A DNA stretch of 64,000 nucleotides from Sulfurirhabdus sp043759595 (GTDB lineage: Bacteria > Pseudomonadota > Gammaproteobacteria > Burkholderiales > SMCO01): contig JAYVLG010000045.1 in NCBI GenBank assembly GCA_043759595.1, positions 1 through 64,000 of the forward strand, given 5' to 3'. The notes below the pieces were generated by a model that saw nothing but the letters and a program-made list of their open reading frames with translations, made no database searches and was not told where the DNA came from. A program made the position numbers and the translations under genes. Numbering within the stretch: the first letter of the stretch is position 1; each line of letters opens with the position of its first letter. Positions 43,301 through 49,898 of this stretch are shown here, one piece after another.

Positions 43301-44084
43301 TGAGCAGAGTTTCCGCCTGCTTGTGTTCAGTGATGTCATGCGCAATACCGAGGATCTGCCTTACTTGTCCACTCTCATCACGGGTAAAAGGGGTTTCCCG
43401 GCTAATCAACCAGTGCCAGGCACCCTCTTTATCTCTAAGGCGGTATTCGATCTCCCCATTAGAGGCATCTCTCCATGCATCGTGGTTAGCGGCGATACAG
43501 GATAAATCATCCGGATGAAAAATTTGGATGATCTCACTGCCCATGGCCTGGGTCTCCTCGATCGTATAGCCATAGGTGGTGAGCCAGTGCCGATTGATAT
43601 AGATATTCCGCTGTTCTACCAGATCGAAGATATAGACAGTGCCCGGTTCGGTATCCAAAATCCGCTCAAGCATATGCTTTTGATTATGCAGCTCTGACTC
43701 AAGACTTTTTCTCTGACTGATATCGCGCACACTCGAGAGAATGGCATGCTCACCTTGGTGAGCAATTGGGTGGGAAAAGATTTCTACTGCCAGCTCGCTA
43801 CCATCTTTGCGCCGGTGCCTCCATTCGAATTTGTCACCTGATTTCAGCGAGTTGCTGAGGTGGGTCGGCTCCTTGCTCCTCAAATCCTGGGCAGTCAAGT
43901 CAGAAGCATTCATATGCCTCAATTCTTCGATACTGTACCCGTAACGTTGTACGGCGGTCAGGTTTGCATTGAGAATCTGCCCTTTTGAACTAAGGATAAA
44001 AGCAGCATCGGGATTCGCATCGAAAATCGCCCGATAATCGATGGCATTATATGCTGGGATGTTTTTATCCATATCAGATTTCAT
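40386..44084 (-). CDS. Multidomain PAS/GAF/GGDEF/EAL cyclic di-GMP protein
   Basis: 1232 residues with no clear membrane segment. In order: PAS about 13-125, PAS about 140-255, GAF about 270-420, three further PAS about 430-795, GGDEF about 800-965, EAL about 975-1225. The diguanylate cyclase motif is intact (RLGGDEFLVVL), with an RxxD inhibitory site (REGD) five residues before it. The EAL domain has EVL in place of EAL, but the key acidic residues (E in EVL, ELTES, DDFGTG, the K in IKIDQSF, and E in AEGVETEAQ) are present. It probably both makes and degrades c-di-GMP, controlled by ligands of the PAS and GAF domains. No transduction partner lies nearby. Confidence 0.95.
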   Translation of the reverse strand: MKSDMDKNIPAYNAIDYRAIFDANPDAAFILSSKGQILNANLTAVQRYGYSIEELRHMNASDLTAQDLRSKEPTHLSNSLKSGDKFEWRHRRKDGSELAVEIFSHPIAHQGEHAILSSVRDISQRKSLESELHNQKHMLERILDTEPGTVYIFDLVEQRNIYINRHWLTTYGYTIEETQAMGSEIIQIFHPDDLSCIAANHDAWRDASNGEIEYRLRDKEGAWHWLISRETPFTRDESGQVRQILGIAHDITEHKQAETLLSGQKHVLEMIAAGTSLPETLTALVRLIEAQSPGMLGSILLLDEDGVLVHHGAAPSLPREFVAAVDGQPIGPCAGSFGTAIYRKEAVFVEDIATDPLWAEYKAVALRHELRACWSTPIFDAQQRVLGTFAMYYRQPGLPRSEHRQLIDTATHTAAIAISHHLAEEALWMSKTRIHSVFEQANDGIYIISAENRFLDANARGLELLGYTRDELLQMSVADVLAPHEVTRLTEEPLRMMIGVPHLAEWTHVRKDGSMFPGEVSARRLDDHSYLAIVRDLTERKHAEAAVRASEAKFRAIIESSPVAMAMNDEHQNITFLNRKFIETFGYTQTDIPTLAEWWPRAYPDPAYRQHVTQEWQAAEKARQDGTELKPLEYKVTCKDGTVRDIRFSIASMDASSLVIFYDITERKQAEEAVRNNETRFRYMLETSPIAVRIAASSSHKVLFANQRYAKLINSARDQVVGTDSKQFYANPQDYEEIFQQLDKGLSVTDKLIELNIPGTRATWVLASYFRLEYENEQAVLGWFYDVTDLKEAEVKIHQLAFYDALTQLPNRRLLMDRLSQAFSASTRNGQYGAVLFIDLDHFKTLNDTKGHAIGDLLLIEVAKRLKSCVREGDTVSRLGGDEFLVVLETLSTDGDEAATQAEMLAEKIRTTLSESYMLKERLCYTTPSIGIVLFRGHLESLDDLLRYADTAMYQAKTSGRNAIRFYDSAMQLAIDTRAKLDDELRLALKNQQFRLHYQIQVDNLRRSIGAEVLLRWEHPEYGLVSPAQFIPLAEETGLIIPIGLWMLQTACVQLAAWQDEALTRELTLAVNVSAKQFHEADFVAQVQRVLLESGAKPSHLKLELTESTMLENVENTIIKMRQIEILGVRFSMDDFGTGYSSLQYLKRLPLSQIKIDQSFVRDIVSDPNDASIVQTIIAMTETLGLHVIAEGVETEAQCQFLELRGCHAFQGYLFSKPVPLDEFMVFLKNRS

Positions 44085-44582
44085 TAATATTTGTCGAATT
44101 TCCCTGTTTATTCACTAAAGCAAAACTTGTTTTCTGTCTGAACCGCTCAAATTTTTGTTCATCGACATGGGTCAAGTTTTCTTTAGAGCTGGCGGTAAAT
44201 AAGCAATTGAATGTCGGTTTATTGGTTTTATGACAACTCCAATTTGGCACAAAGATGCCGTTTAGGTGAGGTGGAATTCATCCCATTGTTTTTGGTCGAA
44301 TCTGACCCTTAGAGATTGTATCAGTTCAGCATAGACGATATGTTGCGAGTTGCAAACGGCATGTCGAACTGCTACTGACCAGCAGCTTGGCACAACACAG
44401 ACTGTCGAATCAAGTTGGAACTGCTATAGTCAATGGCCGGTTGGTGATACCTGACATTCCTCTTCAAGGTTTTCCATAGTACTTTTTGTATGCTTTGCAC
44501 CAATCGTTAACAAGCATGGCGCGTGCATTTCAAAGTGATGTTCCTGGTGCTGCCGGACTAGTGGCTTTCTTTAGCTGCCCGA
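44085..44582. other. Non-coding region with degenerate sequence
   Basis: About 500 bp with no gene found. Composition and scattered short repeats (CTGCTA... and GTCGAA...) resemble decayed accessory DNA similar to the spacer at 38150-38300. Confidence 0.35.
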
Positions 44583-44759
44583 TTATACCAGGATGCTATC
44601 GATTGTACGTTTGTGCATTGCCAGTTCTTCTTTGAGCTGCTCAAGTTTGCTGATGATGAGGCCGCGCTCAATGGTAGACTGCGTGACGCTTTTTTGTAGC
44701 AGATAGGTCGGTAAAATGGAACGGTACAAGCACGTATTACCGAACACATAGCCGGTCAT
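44583..44759 (-). pseudogene. Decayed MazF/PemK-like toxin
   Basis: A short frame of 58 residues starts MTGYVFGN at 44759. From about 44734 the other frame continues the family sequence VLVPFHFTDLSATKKRHAV and soon hits a stop, so the gene is frameshifted; intact relatives read FGDVVLVPFPFTDQSATKKRPAVV. The rest of the toxin core is missing or shuffled, and the final residues of the short frame (LKEELAMHKRTIDSILV) are reminiscent of a toxin C-terminus. It follows the antitoxin remnant with a 23-bp overlap, as in intact MazF-type pairs. Confidence 0.6.
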
Positions 44760-44889
44760 ATACGGCGTCGCCCTCGTTATCCCAGACCTTCCTGAAAGAG
44801 GTCTCTGAAAGTTTCGCCGCCGCGCTGGTCAATGCGCGCGCTTCACTGCGGCTCTGCAGAAATCCACGAAAACCATCAAAACGCGTAAT
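44737..44889 (-). pseudogene. Antitoxin remnant
   Basis: An open stretch without a usable ATG reads LTSAAAKLSETSFRKVWDNE then GDAVYDRLCVR and stop. The K(L)SE...VWDN-x-x-DAVYD-x-L ending is typical of antitoxins paired with MazF/PemK-like toxins. The N-terminal DNA-binding half is lost. The overlap with the toxin start is preserved. Confidence 0.6.
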
Positions 44890-45102
44890 TCAAACGATGA
44901 ACGTCAGCTGAGCCAACACAACCAGACCATGGCTAGTGATTGGCGTGGGTCCGTTCCTGGCACCAAACTGCCGCATGCAGATTGAGCTAATTTCAACCTG
45001 AGAATTGCCCCACCCACATTATTAGACGAAATTAACCTTTGGAAGATTTTACATCCACCCACAATAAAATCCGGAATCCCAAAATAAAAAAACAGGTTCG
45101 GA
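44890..45102. other. Spacer downstream of the aspartic protease gene
   Basis: No gene, RNA or repeat recognised. It may hold the former promoter of the decayed toxin-antitoxin pair. Confidence 0.3.
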
Positions 45103-45615
45103 CTAAAGTGGTTTGAGAATCAGCTGATCGTTACGTTGCGTAAATTCAAGTTGTTTTAGAAAACTCATCCCCAGTAATACCATGCCATCATCCATGCCAT
45201 CGCTAACGATAGCACTGACATTGTTCACTTCTATAAAGCCTAGACGCACCGAATCCAGCCTAGTGGTAAAACCTTGCGCCATTCCATTTGCCGTCTGAAC
45301 AGTGACATTCGCCCCTCGTCTTAAGCCCAGCTGACTGGCCAGCTTGGCTGACATGGCTACCTGCGTGGCACCGGTATCCAGCAAAAATGTCACGGGTGCG
45401 CCATTGATCTCACCATCCGCCACGTAATGACCAGCACGATTACGCTGCAAAATCACTTCCCCAGTCTGGCTTTGCAGCGCTCCTTGTGGGTTTGGATTGG
45501 TTTGCCGAATATACCAGCCATTAAAAAACCAGTATATGCCAGCGAAAACCAGCAACCATGCGATTACCAGCATGGTCATACCCGTTCTGCGATGGGGATT
45601 AGAGTTTGAATCCAT
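45103..45615 (-). CDS. Clan AA (retropepsin-like) aspartic protease, TIGR02281 type
   Basis: 170 residues. An N-terminal membrane anchor (MLVIAWLLVFAGIYWFFNGW) is followed by a single retropepsin-like domain with the active-site motif FLLDTGATQVAMS and the flap-region VLLGMSFLKQLEF. Such proteins act as dimers, probably in the periplasm. The family is conserved in betaproteobacteria but its substrate is unknown. The gene follows orn on the same strand with a 19-bp gap. Confidence 0.9.
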   Translation of the reverse strand: MDSNSNPHRRTGMTMLVIAWLLVFAGIYWFFNGWYIRQTNPNPQGALQSQTGEVILQRNRAGHYVADGEINGAPVTFLLDTGATQVAMSAKLASQLGLRRGANVTVQTANGMAQGFTTRLDSVRLGFIEVNNVSAIVSDGMDDGMVLLGMSFLKQLEFTQRNDQLILKPL

Positions 45616-45633
45616 ATATTGAGTTAATCTGTA

Positions 45634-46182
45634 TTAATCAAGCTTAATGAAATGTTCACGGTAATATTTCATTTCCTCTACGGATTCGTAAATATCAGCC
45701 AGTGCTTCGTGCTTGTTTGCTTTTACAAAACCCGCTTTCAAGCTTGGTTTCCAACGCTTTGCCAGTTCTTTCAGCGTACTTACATCCAGATTGCGGTAAT
45801 GAAAATAGGCTTCCAGTTCAGGCATATAACGCGCCATAAAACGCCTGTCCTGACAAATGGAGTTGCCACACATCGGAGAGGTTTTCGCCGGCACATATTC
45901 TTTCAGAAACGCAATCATCTGCGCTTCCACATCTGCATCATTCAGCGTTGAGTCCTTTACCTTTTCAATTAATCCCGATTTTCCATGGGTACCCTTATTC
46001 CAGGCATCCATACCATCCAGCACTTCATCTGATTGATGTACTACCAGCACAGGTGCTTCTGCAACTGTTTCCAGGTTTGCATTCGTGATCACCAGCGCCA
46101 CTTCCAGGATTCGGTCGCCATCAGGATTAAGGCCACTCATTTCCATATCAATCCAGATGAGGTGATTCGCATCTTGTGCCAT
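45634..46182 (-). CDS. orn: Oligoribonuclease
   Basis: 182 residues, DEDDh exonuclease. LIWIDMEMSGLNPDGDRILE gives the first Asp/Glu pair, CGNSICQDRRFMARYMPELE the second Asp, and KANKHEALADIYESVEEMKYYR the final His/Asp motif. It removes 2-5 nt RNA fragments including pGpG, which also makes it the last step of c-di-GMP turnover, relevant to the nearby GGDEF/EAL protein. ATG at 46182; divergent from the M48 peptidase gene (88 bp). Confidence 0.96.
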   Translation of the reverse strand: MAQDANHLIWIDMEMSGLNPDGDRILEVALVITNANLETVAEAPVLVVHQSDEVLDGMDAWNKGTHGKSGLIEKVKDSTLNDADVEAQMIAFLKEYVPAKTSPMCGNSICQDRRFMARYMPELEAYFHYRNLDVSTLKELAKRWKPSLKAGFVKANKHEALADIYESVEEMKYYREHFIKLD

Positions 46183-46270
46183 AATATTGCCTTACTCGGT
46201 TTTCAAAGTCTGTATTGTGTCATAACCTGGAAAGAATCGTCACTACAGACAGCTCATTTAAGGACAATTC

Positions 46271-47521
46271 GTGCAAACTTTTACGTTGGTATTCTTGATA
46301 GCGCTGTTACTTACCACTTTGACAAAATTGTGGCTGGCAGCAAGGCACGTTCGACATATCCAGGCTCATCGCGACGCTGTGCCCCAGGAGTTTTCGGAAC
46401 AAATCGCTCTGGATGCCCACCAGAAGGCCGCTGACTACAGCAGCACCAAAACCCGCCTCAGTTTTATTCAGATCATACTGGATGCGGTTTTATTGCTAGC
46501 TTTCACTCTGGGTGGCGGCTTGCAAATGCTTAGTGATTTCTGGAGCACCATTTTCAATACGGGAATAGCGCACAGTATGGCGCTGATTATCAGCCCGATA
46601 CTGATCATCAGTATTCTGGAATTCCCATTGAACGTTTACTTCACCTTCGTGGTAGAAGCACGGTTTGGTTTCAACAAAATGACGCCAGCGTTGTTCATTG
46701 CGGATATTTTCAAGCAACTTTTGCTTGCCTCCCTGTTTGGCCTGCCTTTCCTTGCCGGCGTCCTCTGGCTTATGGATAAGATGGTTGAAAACTGGTGGAT
46801 ATATGTCTGGTTTGCCTGGATGGGTTTCAATCTGCTGGTGCTGGCCATCTACCCTACGTTTATTGCACCGTTTTTCAACAAATTCACTCCCATGGAAGAC
46901 TTGCAACTCAAAACCCGCATCGAACAGTTTTTACAAAAATGCGGATTCAAGGCAGAAGGGTTGTTTGTGATGGATGGCTCCAAACGCAGCAGCCACGGCA
47001 ATGCCTACTTCACCGGTTTCGGAAAAAGCAAACGCATCGTCTTCTTTGACACACTGCTTACCCACCTGACACATGATGAAATTGAAGCTGTGCTCGCCCA
47101 CGAACTAGGGCATTTCAAACGCCGCCATATCATTAAACGTATAGTCTGGACGTTTATTTTGAGTCTCGGATTTTTATGGCTGCTGGGATGGCTTATGAAC
47201 AAAACCTGGTTTTATGAAGGGCTCGGCGTGACTACCCAAAGTACTGGTATGGCATTGATTCTGTTTTTCATGGTCATTCCGGCATTTACTTTCCTGTTTC
47301 AGCCTTTGTCCAGTTTCTACTCACGCAAGCATGAGTTTGAAGCGGATCAATATGCTGCGCAAAACGCTAACGCCAGTGATATGGTGCAAGCACTGGTCAA
47401 GCTTTACAAAGACAATGCATCCACTTTAACCCCTGACCCCCTGCATTCCGTATTCTATGATTCCCACCCACCTGCCGCGACACGTATAGCGCGATTGCTA
47501 AATGCAGGGCATAATACTTGA
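46271..47521 (+). CDS. M48 family metallopeptidase (Ste24/CAAX protease type)
   Basis: 416 residues with several membrane helices. HELGH in VLAHELGHFKRRHI gives the zinc ligands, and EFEADQYAAQNA the third ligand Glu. The length and N-terminal helices match Ste24 rather than the shorter HtpX. In bacteria the substrates are unknown but membrane quality control is likely. GTG start at 46271, as no ATG precedes the first helix. Followed by a cytochrome c gene at 34 bp. Confidence 0.9.
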   Translation: MQTFTLVFLIALLLTTLTKLWLAARHVRHIQAHRDAVPQEFSEQIALDAHQKAADYSSTKTRLSFIQIILDAVLLLAFTLGGGLQMLSDFWSTIFNTGIAHSMALIISPILIISILEFPLNVYFTFVVEARFGFNKMTPALFIADIFKQLLLASLFGLPFLAGVLWLMDKMVENWWIYVWFAWMGFNLLVLAIYPTFIAPFFNKFTPMEDLQLKTRIEQFLQKCGFKAEGLFVMDGSKRSSHGNAYFTGFGKSKRIVFFDTLLTHLTHDEIEAVLAHELGHFKRRHIIKRIVWTFILSLGFLWLLGWLMNKTWFYEGLGVTTQSTGMALILFFMVIPAFTFLFQPLSSFYSRKHEFEADQYAAQNANASDMVQALVKLYKDNASTLTPDPLHSVFYDSHPPAATRIARLLNAGHNT

Positions 47522-47555
47522 GTGAACCAATCAGGTTTAATGAGGAGGAGAACAC

Positions 47556-47864
47556 ATGAGAATTTTTATGACAACCTTGGTGCTATGTCTGGCCATTGCG
47601 CCCGCCTTTGCAGATACCTTTGCCAAAGGTGACCCTAAAGTTGGTAAATCCCTTGTGGATAAATCCTGTGCTGCCTGCCATATTTCCATGTTTGGCGGTG
47701 ACGGCTCTAAAATCTATACCCGGCCAGACCGCAAAGTAAAAAATGCGCAACAACTGCTTTCCCGCATCCGTATCTGCAATACCAATGCTGGTGCAAACTG
47801 GTACCCTGATGAAGAAATGCACGTTGCTGCTTATTTGAACTTAAATTACTACCATTTTAAATAA
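47556..47864 (+). CDS. Small periplasmic monoheme cytochrome c
   Basis: 102 residues. Signal peptide MRIFMTTLVLCLAIAPAFA, one heme motif CAACH, then a probable axial Met in DEEMHVAAYLN. Its small size and class I-like layout suggest an electron carrier between periplasmic enzymes and oxidases. AGGAGGAG upstream is a very strong ribosome binding site. It lies between the peptidase and phhB; the link to either is unknown. Confidence 0.9.
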   Translation: MRIFMTTLVLCLAIAPAFADTFAKGDPKVGKSLVDKSCAACHISMFGGDGSKIYTRPDRKVKNAQQLLSRIRICNTNAGANWYPDEEMHVAAYLNLNYYHFK

Positions 47865-47879
47865 ATTAAGGAATAGGCA

Positions 47880-48218
47880 ATGAGTCAAGTCTGCGACCTC
47901 ACCAACAAAAACTGCAAACCCTGTGAAGGCGGTGTTCCACCTTTGACAGAAAGTGAAATCCAGCACTTTCTCAAAGAGTTGAAAGGGTGGAAAGTTGCCA
48001 ACAATACAATCAGCAAAACCTACCAGTTCAAGAATTATTATGAAACCATGGCTTTCGTCAACGCCACTGCATGGGTTTCTCACCGCGAAGATCACCACCC
48101 GGATCTGGAAGTGGGTTATAACAAGTGCAGCGTTCACTACACGACACATGCCATTAATGGACTTTCAGAGAACGATTTTATCTGCGCAGCCAAAATTGAC
48201 GCATTGTTAGAAATTTAG
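47880..48218 (+). CDS. phhB: Pterin-4a-carbinolamine dehydratase
   Basis: 112 residues. SHREDHHPDLEVGYNKCSVH carries the family signature and active-site histidines; C-terminal THAINGLSENDFICAAKID completes it. Recycles the pterin cofactor of aromatic amino acid hydroxylases, or provides molybdopterin-linked pterin turnover. No phenylalanine hydroxylase is in the window. The first residues CDLTNKNCKPCEGGVPPL are a Cys-containing N-terminus common in betaproteobacteria. 15 bp after the cytochrome gene, so co-transcription is likely. Confidence 0.94.
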   Translation: MSQVCDLTNKNCKPCEGGVPPLTESEIQHFLKELKGWKVANNTISKTYQFKNYYETMAFVNATAWVSHREDHHPDLEVGYNKCSVHYTTHAINGLSENDFICAAKIDALLEI

Positions 48219-48238
48219 CCTCCAAACCTGCCTGCGTT

Positions 48239-49147
48239 TTGCACAAACAATCCAATAAAAAAAATCAGGATGCTTTGCTCGAAGGCCAGGTTGTTGCGAA
48301 CTATGGCAGGCGTTATGAGGTTGAGTTAGACAGTGGTAAGCTCATCAGCTGTGTCATGCGGGGGAAAAAAGGCGGGGTGGCTTGTGGTGACCGGGTTTTC
48401 ATCACACCAAGCGGGACTGAACAAGGCGCCATTGAGCGTATTGCCCCGCGCGCTTCCTTACTGTACCGATCAGACACTTTTCATACAAAAATCATCGCCG
48501 CCAATGTCACTCAGATTATTATTGTGGCAGCGGCGGTACCCAGTTATTATGAAGAACTGCTCAACCGCTGCCTGGCCGCCGCTGAAACCAACAATATCAA
48601 AGCGCTGATCGTCCTGAATAAATGCGATCTCTCTGAAGAATCAAAGCAAGCTTTAAAAGACCTGCAACTCTACCGTGATTTAGGTTATGAAGTTCTGCAA
48701 CTCTCTGCAAAACAGGACATCAGCCCGCTCAAACCTTATCTGAAAGGCCATACCAGCGTACTGGTAGGGCAATCTGGCATGGGAAAATCCAGTATCATTA
48801 ATGCACTCTTACCGGAAGCCCGTGTGGTGACGGCTGAAATTTCAGAAGCACTGGATTCCGGCCGGCACACCACTACTCACACACGGCTCTACCATCTGGA
48901 TGAACAAAGCCAGATTATTGATTCTCCCGGGTTGCAAGAGTTTGGTTTACATCACCTTGCCCCCGCCGAAATTGATCATGCCTTCATTGAATTCCGCCCC
49001 TACCTTGGCCACTGCAAATTTAACAATTGTCTGCACTTATCAGAACCCGGTTGCGCACTACTTGAAGCGCTTAAAAAAGGCGAAATCAGCAAGCGGCGCC
49101 TCTCCGCCTACCAAAAACTGATTCAGACAGGCCATACCCGGTCGTAA
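48239..49147 (+). CDS. rsgA: Ribosome small subunit-dependent GTPase A
   Basis: 302 residues with circularly permuted GTPase motifs: an N-terminal OB domain (GQVVANYGRRYEVELDSG), G4 NKCD, G1 GQSGMGKSSIINAL, G3 IDSPGLQEFGL, and the C-terminal zinc site CKFNNCLHLSEPGC with a later conserved His. Helps the late maturation of the 30S subunit. Start TTG 48239; no clear ribosome binding site was seen, and the OB fold begins about 16 residues in. Likely co-transcribed with phhB. Confidence 0.95.
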   Translation: MHKQSNKKNQDALLEGQVVANYGRRYEVELDSGKLISCVMRGKKGGVACGDRVFITPSGTEQGAIERIAPRASLLYRSDTFHTKIIAANVTQIIIVAAAVPSYYEELLNRCLAAAETNNIKALIVLNKCDLSEESKQALKDLQLYRDLGYEVLQLSAKQDISPLKPYLKGHTSVLVGQSGMGKSSIINALLPEARVVTAEISEALDSGRHTTTHTRLYHLDEQSQIIDSPGLQEFGLHHLAPAEIDHAFIEFRPYLGHCKFNNCLHLSEPGCALLEALKKGEISKRRLSAYQKLIQTGHTRS

Positions 49148-49209
49148 AACTTCCCCAGCTATTTTATCGAAATTGTCTATACTGGAACTCCGTTAAAGAA
49201 AGTTAAGCG

Positions 49210-49719
49210 ATGGCACTGGCTAAACTGTTTTATACGATCATTATGATTGCAACCTCCAGTCTGGCATATGGCGAGGGGAAAGTAGTTGACACCCCCTACC
49301 ATCCCCAAAAAGTTGTATATGACTTTTATTTTGACCATCCGCAAAAAATCAACAGCGCTTTATATTGGCTGCGCTCGCTGATCAATACGTTAGGAGAGGA
49401 ACCCTACTCCTTTAGCCCTGAAGCACTCAATATCAAAGTTGTTATTCACGGCACTGAAATTGTCACCGTAATCAAGAAAAACTATCCCAAATATAAAGAT
49501 GCTGTAGACAGGATGCGCTATTACGCCAGCTTAGGTGTGGAATTCAAGGTATGTGGATTAGCCGCAAAAGATTATGATTATCAACCCAAAGATTTTCAGG
49601 ACTTCATTCAAATTGTGCCATCAGCCATAACTGAATTAGCGCACTGGCAAAATCAGGGATATGCTCTCATCGCACCCAACATTATGGAGAAACGTTTCTC
49701 TATTGAGGAAATACGCTAA
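49210..49719 (+). CDS. DsrE-family periplasmic protein
   Basis: 169 residues. Signal peptide ending SLAYG, then a DsrE/DsrF-like fold with a central IKVVIHGTEIVTVIKKNYPKY and GVEFKVCGLAAKDYDYQPKD, which carries the one conserved Cys of DsrE-like sulfur carriers. The C-terminal ALIAPNIMEKRFSIEEIR is family-typical. A sulfur-transfer role is possible but unproven. 62 bp behind rsgA, possibly with its own promoter. Confidence 0.85.
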   Translation: MALAKLFYTIIMIATSSLAYGEGKVVDTPYHPQKVVYDFYFDHPQKINSALYWLRSLINTLGEEPYSFSPEALNIKVVIHGTEIVTVIKKNYPKYKDAVDRMRYYASLGVEFKVCGLAAKDYDYQPKDFQDFIQIVPSAITELAHWQNQGYALIAPNIMEKRFSIEEIR

Positions 49720-49898
49720 ATTTGTCCTTTTTTCCAGACTTGGAACGCTGAAACATCCAGCAGCGTATATTTTATAAACTTCAAATAGGCGTTACTTACT
49801 GGCTCTTCTGTTTTGTCTATATTCTATTCTTTTGCTTGATTTAATATAAATGAATATATTTAATTGATCACAATAAAAAATTCAAACCGGGGAATCAC

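Noticed and set aside
44085..44582. Insertion sequence or RNA gene
   Set aside because: No terminal inverted repeats, transposase fragments or stable RNA fold were recognised by eye.
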